NCBI GenBank assembly: GCA_963977525.1
Contig: CAXBPC010000023.1
Span: 1 to 64,000 of the forward strand
Reading direction: 5' to 3'
Length of the DNA: 64,000 bases
Source: Ancylomarina sp963977525
GTDB lineage: Bacteria; Bacteroidota; Bacteroidia; Bacteroidales; Marinifilaceae
Position 1 is the first letter of the stretch. The number at the start of each line of letters is the position of its first letter. The notes under the pieces were generated by a model, which worked only from the letters and a program-made list of their open reading frames with translations, did no database searches and was not told the origin of the DNA. Below, piece by piece: positions 59,404 to 64,000 of this stretch. The translations under genes were made by a program, and so were the position numbers.

Positions 59404-59769
59404 CTATAATTTGCTAAATGATTCTATTTTTCCGAAAGTGTCTTTATACTCCATTGTTGATGCCGTTAAATTCGTAATGGTGTATACTTTTGGAACTACA
59501 CCGCCAGTTACGATGATATGAATTTGCTCTAACTGATCTTTGTCTATAGTCCAGGTAAATTCCTGAGCTTCTTCTTCTTTTACATCATCAGCAGTATCCC
59601 AAGTAGCACCTGATTTATCTAAATCGTATCTTTCGAATAAGGTACCACTTTGCCATTTGCCAATAATTAATGACTCATCAAAACTGGGTTTAGTTTCGTC
59701 TGTAGAACATGAGCTTATGAATAGCGTTGCGAATGCAAGGCCTAAAATGATTAATGCTAACCGTTTCAT
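59404..59769 (-). CDS. Lipocalin-like small lipoprotein, 121 aa
   Basis: Signal peptide with lipobox ISSC (Cys21) and a mature beta-rich domain: LIIGKWQSGTLFERYDLDKS near the start, then EEEAQEFTWTIDKDQLEQIH, VTGGVVPKVYTITNLTASTM and YKDTFGKIESF. This is the short lipocalin-like pattern (G-x-W start) common in Bacteroidota. Ligand unknown. It precedes the AsmA gene by 4 bp, so both probably belong to one envelope operon. Confidence 0.8.
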   Translation of the reverse strand: MKRLALIILGLAFATLFISSCSTDETKPSFDESLIIGKWQSGTLFERYDLDKSGATWDTADDVKEEEAQEFTWTIDKDQLEQIHIIVTGGVVPKVYTITNLTASTMEYKDTFGKIESFSKL

Positions 59770-60006
59770 TTGTTTTTAATTTGTTTATGAATACACCTAT
59801 TTGTTGCTCAAAAATAAAGTTCAAAAATAAGACTTTATTTTATTAAATGGATGATACCTGATTTGTTAATTATGAAAATTATGAGATGTTGGATATCGTT
59901 TACCATAAGTATTTAGATTGTCCTTATAATTAGGTATGGATAGGAGGGGGTAGGTCCTCTGTACTATTTCTGTTTCAAAAAACAAGTTTCTTTTTGTTAT
60001 TCATAA

Positions 60007-60933
60007 TTATTTGGATTTATTAGGTTTCTTGTTGATTGCATTTTTCGATTTGCGATTGATAATCAGGATTCCTGAAACAATGAGTAGCCCACTTATAAGG
60101 TGATAGAAGTGCAATTTCTCTCCTAGAAGCACAAAGGCAACTAAACCACTAAACAAGGGTAGTAAGTAGTATATCATTCCTGCAGAAACAGCGCCAATTT
60201 TATCAATAGCTTTATTCCACGAAAGAAAAGAAATTAGGGAAGCACATACGGCTACATATAGAATTGAGCCAAGAATAGGTAGAGTGAAAACGACTTCCTG
60301 ATTATGGTTCGAGACCCAAAGATGAAAAGGGAATATTATAATTGACCCAATCAGAAAGGTTGAATACTGAAGGGTGATGATGCTCATTTTCTTGTCTTTG
60401 TTCTTAATTAAATGGCTATGTATAGCAAATATAAAAGCAGCAAAAAGCATGAGCGGATCTCCTTCGTTTAAAGTCAAATCCAATAGTTTTGTTGGTTGTC
60501 CTTGGCTAACAATACTAATAACACCAGATAATACAACGCCAATTCCCAAAACCTTTTTAAAACCTAATCTCTCTTTGAAAAATAAGATAGAGATAAGGAG
60601 AATAAAGATAGGGAAAGTGAGCATTATCAGCGACATATTTACTGCCGTTGTAGAACGTCCTGCAAAATATATGAGTGTATTAAATGTACTAACACCCAAT
60701 AGTGCTGTAAGAAAGAGATAGGGTAGCTGCTTTTTTATGATGTTCCATTCTTTTTTAACAGATTTGATAGCAAAAGGCGTAAATAATAAGGTTGCCAGCA
60801 ACCAACGGTAAAAAGCCAGGTTGATAGGATGAATGCTATCTGAAAGACCTCTTGATACAACAAAATTACCCGACCAAAATGCCGTTGCCATTAGGGCAAA
60901 ACCTACGCCGATTAAGAAATTGTTGTTTTTCAT
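60007..60933 (-). CDS. EamA/DMT-family transporter, 308 aa
   Basis: Ten membrane helices in two EamA repeats, with the signature WSGNFVVSRGL near residue 20. SLIMLTFPIFILLISILFFK lies in the first repeat, and SWNKAIDKIGAVSAGMIYYL with a closing helix in the second. It presumably exports an amino acid, metabolite or drug; the substrate cannot be read. The tail is basic (KSKNAINKKPNKSK). An 80-bp repeat lies in its 5' flank, at 60958. Confidence 0.9.
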   Translation of the reverse strand: MKNNNFLIGVGFALMATAFWSGNFVVSRGLSDSIHPINLAFYRWLLATLLFTPFAIKSVKKEWNIIKKQLPYLFLTALLGVSTFNTLIYFAGRSTTAVNMSLIMLTFPIFILLISILFFKERLGFKKVLGIGVVLSGVISIVSQGQPTKLLDLTLNEGDPLMLFAAFIFAIHSHLIKNKDKKMSIITLQYSTFLIGSIIIFPFHLWVSNHNQEVVFTLPILGSILYVAVCASLISFLSWNKAIDKIGAVSAGMIYYLLPLFSGLVAFVLLGEKLHFYHLISGLLIVSGILIINRKSKNAINKKPNKSK

Positions 60934-60957
60934 TTAAAGTCTATTTCTCCAATTGTA

Positions 60958-61037
60958 TCTAATCATTAAACCTGAATGACTTACGAATTCTTGTATAAAG
61001 ACAGACCGCGAATATAAGGTTTTATATTCGCGGTTTA
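60958..61037 (+). repeat. 80-bp direct repeat with terminator hairpin, left copy
   Basis: About 74 of 80 positions match 62181-62260. It ends in ACCGCGAATAT/ATATTCGCGGT followed by a short T run, so it is a terminator-type hairpin with its leader. No plus-strand gene lies upstream of it. Confidence 0.85.
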
Positions 61038-61160
61038 ATATTTCCCTCTCTGCTTATTTATATCTAATGTTGATTCTATTTATTTATCAAATAAATTCTT
61101 TATTAGGTATTATTATTTCGTAGATTAGGAATTAATATTGTCATAATTAAATTTATTAAA

Positions 61161-62162
61161 ATGAAAAAAATCTTTGGAACAGCTTTTATTATTTGTTTGT
61201 GTTTTTTATCTTATTCTCAGACTATCGTAGGAATTGTTTTAGATAAAAATACAAAAGAGAAAATTTGTTTTGCTACTGTATATTTTGACAATACATTTGT
61301 TGGAACGACTTCTAATGATAAAGGGCAATTTTCATTAAACATTCCTGTTAATTCCAGTATGCCTTTGGTAGTCAGCTCTATTGGCTATTATTCAGTAAGT
61401 ATTCCAAAGTATACTAGAAAAGATTCACTGATAATATATTTATCCCCAAAAGAATATAAGATTCAGGAAATAAACGTAATGGGAAAATCTCTTGTTAGAA
61501 AAAGAAAAGCTTATTTAAGAATATTTAAAAACCAATTTCTTGGAGATACAAGAAATGGTGTAAGTTGTGTTATCACTAATGAAAAAGATATAAGCTTTAA
61601 TTATTATAGCTGTTCTGATACTCTTAAAGGATTTGCCTCAAAACCAATTGAGGTTGTAAATAAAGTGCTTGGATATAAAGTCCAGTATTTCTTGGATAAG
61701 TTTGAATATTACAGAAAAACACGATCTTTTTTCTATATAGGACATATCGTTTATAAGGAAGATTTGGCGAACAAAGGAGAGAATGGTTTAAATTATTTAA
61801 GAGAAAGGAAAGATACATATCTTGGATCAAGAATGCATTTTTTCAGATCACTTTGGAACAATGATCTTACAATGAATGGATTTTCGGTAAGAGATGGATA
61901 TGGTGCGAAATTAAATTATGACAAATTTGTACACGAAGTATCTCCTAAGCAAATAAGTTCAAAAGAAAGTAAAAAGAAATTTGTAAGGTGTAAAGAGGAA
62001 TTAAGTGTTTTTCATTACTCTGATGTGAGCCGTTTAAAAATTACTGAAAGCAGAGTTTATTTTAATGAAAAAGGTTATTTTGATATAGGCCTTTTTTGGG
62101 AAGGAGAAATGGCAGGGAAGCGCTTAGGAGATAAATTACCATATGAATATGTGTTGGAATAG
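61161..62162 (+). CDS. Secreted CarboxypepD_reg-like protein, 333 aa
   Basis: A signal peptide (MKKIFGTAFIICLCFLSYS) is followed by a carboxypeptidase-regulatory-like (SusC/TonB-type) beta domain (about 20-105): IVGIVLDKNTKEKICFATVY then TTSNDKGQFSLNI, and YLSPKEYKIQEINVMGK. After it comes a domain of about 220 residues that I do not recognise. It is not a TonB receptor (no barrel). It is flanked by 80-bp direct repeats, suggesting duplication or exchange of this locus. The 3' repeat copy carries its terminator. Confidence 0.75.
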   Translation: MKKIFGTAFIICLCFLSYSQTIVGIVLDKNTKEKICFATVYFDNTFVGTTSNDKGQFSLNIPVNSSMPLVVSSIGYYSVSIPKYTRKDSLIIYLSPKEYKIQEINVMGKSLVRKRKAYLRIFKNQFLGDTRNGVSCVITNEKDISFNYYSCSDTLKGFASKPIEVVNKVLGYKVQYFLDKFEYYRKTRSFFYIGHIVYKEDLANKGENGLNYLRERKDTYLGSRMHFFRSLWNNDLTMNGFSVRDGYGAKLNYDKFVHEVSPKQISSKESKKKFVRCKEELSVFHYSDVSRLKITESRVYFNEKGYFDIGLFWEGEMAGKRLGDKLPYEYVLE

Positions 62163-62180
62163 TGGATTTAATAAATAGAA

Positions 62181-62260
62181 TCTAATCATTAAACCTGAAT
62201 AACTTACGAATTCTTGTATAAAGACAGACCGCGAATATTAAATGTTATATTCGCGGTTTA
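62181..62260 (+). repeat. 80-bp direct repeat with terminator hairpin, right copy
   Basis: Partner of 60958-61037. Here the hairpin (ACCGCGAATAT/ATATTCGCGGT, different loop) ends the 61161-62162 gene. The stem is unchanged while the loop differs, which supports a structural role. Confidence 0.85.
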
Positions 62261-62281
62261 TATGTGTATCTGTTCTTACTG

Positions 62282-62917
62282 TTATCTAATAAAGTTGGTC
62301 ATTATCTTTCTTTCCATACTAGGCGCTTCTACTTTGTCTTTACCATTCTCTATTAATTGAAGTAGGTAGGCCATGTTCTTACCTAGAACTCTCATAATTT
62401 GAACACCTTCTTCATCTTGATGTACTTGACCTGGCATCATACCATGAATCACATTCCAGTAGTTCGATGTTGGGATCATCATTTCTGAGTAAGTTAGGTA
62501 GTTATTCATTTCGTTGAAAGCGGGTAGACCACCTGATCGGCGAACAGCTGCAATTGATGCACCTACCTTATGACGGAATAAACTTCCATTTGCTCCGGCA
62601 ACGTAAAATGCACGATCGAGAAAGGATTTCATACTAGCACTTAATGATGCGTAGTGCACAGGTGAACCAAGTATAATACCATCAGCTTCTTTCATCTTTT
62701 GAATCCAAAGGTTAACATCATCATCTTTGATGATACATTTTTCGTCTCGATTTTTAAAACACATATTACAGGCCGTACAAGCTTTTACGTTTTTAATTCC
62801 AACTGATACAATTTCTGTTTCAATGCCTTTTTCTTCCAATTGCTCGCATACCAATTTCAGAGCATGGTAAGTGTTTCCTTCTTTTTTAGGACTTCCGTTA
62901 AATGCGACTACTTTCAT
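62282..62917 (-). CDS. Iron-sulfur flavoprotein/NADPH-dependent FMN reductase family, 211 aa
   Basis: A flavodoxin-like fold that binds FMN: VVAFNGSPKKEGNTYHALKL at the start, and GIILGSPVHYASLSASMKSF near 75-95. The cysteine pattern CTACNMCFKNRDEKC (near 47-61) has C-x2-C-x2-C and a fourth Cys, which is the [4Fe-4S] site of the iron-sulfur flavoproteins. It probably transfers electrons or reduces quinones or aromatic compounds. It ends 21 bp from the right copy of the 80-bp repeat. Confidence 0.88.
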   Translation of the reverse strand: MKVVAFNGSPKKEGNTYHALKLVCEQLEEKGIETEIVSVGIKNVKACTACNMCFKNRDEKCIIKDDDVNLWIQKMKEADGIILGSPVHYASLSASMKSFLDRAFYVAGANGSLFRHKVGASIAAVRRSGGLPAFNEMNNYLTYSEMMIPTSNYWNVIHGMMPGQVHQDEEGVQIMRVLGKNMAYLLQLIENGKDKVEAPSMERKIMTNFIR

Positions 62918-63406
62918 CTTGTTTTATTTATTGTGTTTTTCCCGACTTGTTTTTTGATTGGACAAAGTTACCATCAATAAAAGATAATTGATGGTAACGA
63001 AGTGTTAAATATGCTAGTTCTGCTTTGAAGCATTTTGGGTTTAATCGATTTCGACTTCCTCATAGACCTTGCACGTGACCTTTTTCGTTCTTACAGAAAA
63101 AAAGAATATATTCGCAGCAGATTGAGCATCTAAATAATTTATAATTGGTGATTTTCCATGCTATGGAAGATTTAGGAAATCACCTCAGCTCATCGTAGAT
63201 CTACTCTATGTACCATAGCTTCATCATTAAATACAATGACTCATGAAGCTATTCCTGTACGCCAACTTAGGCTTATCCGTTTTTATTTTTAAACAAGAGT
63301 TTGGAGCTTTTGTAATTCGTTTCCACATACTTATGAGATGTCTGAAATTGTTTGTCATTATCACATGGCCTAAGAACTCATACTCTCAACGTTTAAATTT
63401 AAAAAT
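62918..63406. other. Divergent intergenic stretch
   Basis: About 490 nt between the flavoprotein and the last transporter. I see no gene, tRNA or strong hairpin. It must hold both promoters. Confidence 0.4.
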
Positions 63407-64000
63407 ATGAATATCAAAATTAAAACCATTCTGCTACTTTTATTAGGAACCCTATTTTGGGGTATGACCTTTGTTTTTATTAAGGATGCTGTATCCCAAA
63501 TTAGTGTTGCTAACTTTCTTGGCTATCGATTCCTATTAGCTACCCTAATACTTGTTTTGATCTTTTTCAAACGCTTTAAAAATTACGATTTAAACACCTT
63601 ACGATATGGAACTCTCTTAGCCATACCGCTCTTATTTAGTTTCCTGGCACAAACAATTGGTTTGCAATATACCAGTGCATCTAAAGGTGGTTTTATTACG
63701 GGTTTATCGGTTGTATTTGTACCGCTTATTCTTTCTCTTATACAAAAGCGTTTACCTAGCTTTAATATTCTTGTTGCTGTTGTATTGGCTACCATGGGCT
63801 TAGGATTCCTAACATTGGGTAGTAGTCTAAGTCTCAATATAGGAGATACTTGGGTATTCTTTTCAGCCATTCTTTTTGCAAGCTATATAATTATGGTTGC
63901 ACGATTCAGTGGGAAGAGCGATGCCATATTGCTATCTGTAACACAATTCTTTTTGGTTGGCTTAATATGTATTAGCTATTCTGGTGTAAAAGGTGAGTTA
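63407..64000 (+). CDS. EamA/DMT-family transporter, cut by the window end
   Basis: The ATG at 63407 starts MNIKIKTILLLLLGTLFWGM, the first helix of an EamA repeat. FVFIKDAVSQISVANFLGYR and at least four more helices follow, with AQTIGLQYTSASKGGFITGL near residue 80. The frame is open to the last base (198 codons), so the second half lies beyond the window. It is not similar enough to the EamA protein at 60007 to be a recent copy. Substrate unknown. Confidence 0.85.
   Translation, partial: MNIKIKTILLLLLGTLFWGMTFVFIKDAVSQISVANFLGYRFLLATLILVLIFFKRFKNYDLNTLRYGTLLAIPLLFSFLAQTIGLQYTSASKGGFITGLSVVFVPLILSLIQKRLPSFNILVAVVLATMGLGFLTLGSSLSLNIGDTWVFFSAILFASYIIMVARFSGKSDAILLSVTQFFLVGLICISYSGVKGEL

Overview
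The window looks like a chromosomal segment of a Bacteroidota bacterium, probably a marine or gut-sediment member of the Marinilabiliales/Marinifilaceae type. That placement is an inference. It rests on the AT-rich sequence, two promoter-like sites of the Bacteroidota form TTG-N19-TAnnTTTG, the SCxxx lipoproteins, DUF6261-like paralogs, AsmA and CarboxypepD_reg-type proteins, and many palindromic intergenic repeats. No rRNA, tRNA, CRISPR array or intact prophage was seen.

Layout. 1-9.5 kb is accessory DNA: a conserved protein of unknown role, a candidate promoter-to-terminator small RNA, small membrane proteins, a REP-associated tyrosine transposase with its palindromes, two tandem paralogs of unknown function, and a 41-bp hairpin array in front of a DUF6261-like gene. 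9.5-13.4 kb has a phosphoesterase, a Cache-PAS-CBS-nucleotidyltransferase signalling protein and an FKBP isomerase. 13.5-19.6 kb (minus strand) is a compact catabolic operon: a radical-SAM 2,3-aminomutase homologue, a two-subunit CoA-transferase, a class III aminotransferase, a thiolase and a GNAT protein. Read in order, the enzymes could convert an alpha-amino acid to a beta-amino acid, then a 3-oxo acid, a 3-oxoacyl-CoA, and finally acetyl-CoA plus a shorter acyl-CoA. The lysine-binding aspartates of true lysine 2,3-aminomutase appear to be replaced, which points to another substrate. Glutamate or 2-aminoadipate are the best guesses. Imperfect 73-bp direct repeats bracket this region.

20-30 kb holds an ATP-cone/Mrr-like nuclease, a secreted metallo-beta-lactamase-fold hydrolase, an isoprenoid-synthase-fold protein, an IS3 transposase relic, a small metal-handling group (HMA-like, PII-like, PepSY, secreted HMA), a ClC channel relic, and a second DUF6261-like gene with its own 41-bp hairpin array. 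30-36 kb is a compatible-solute locus: an outer-membrane barrel, ProVWX, and a BCCT transporter relic. 37-46.7 kb has a FIST sensor overlapping a hybrid histidine kinase, then a TetR-regulated RND efflux operon (adaptor, pump, outer-membrane factor). A relic of a heavy-metal RND pump follows at 47.2 kb.

47.5-64 kb is mostly housekeeping and small enzymes: SRPBCC, VOC and SDR proteins, ClpB, a double-CDGSH/glutamate-synthase fusion, a DUF1801 protein, a C_GCAxxG_C_C protein, a large AsmA-family protein with a lipocalin-like lipoprotein, two EamA transporters (the last cut by the window edge), a secreted CarboxypepD_reg-like protein flanked by 80-bp direct repeats, and an iron-sulfur flavoprotein.

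The most unusual signals are: (i) the two 41-bp arrays whose units carry different but self-complementary stems, each lying 5' of a DUF6261-like gene; (ii) the proposed beta-amino-acid catabolic operon; (iii) a 180-190-bp multi-hairpin element present twice, with one stem that covaries; (iv) a ~105-nt orphan RNA candidate at 1.1-1.2 kb; and (v) the tandem paralogs at 5.3-7.9 kb.
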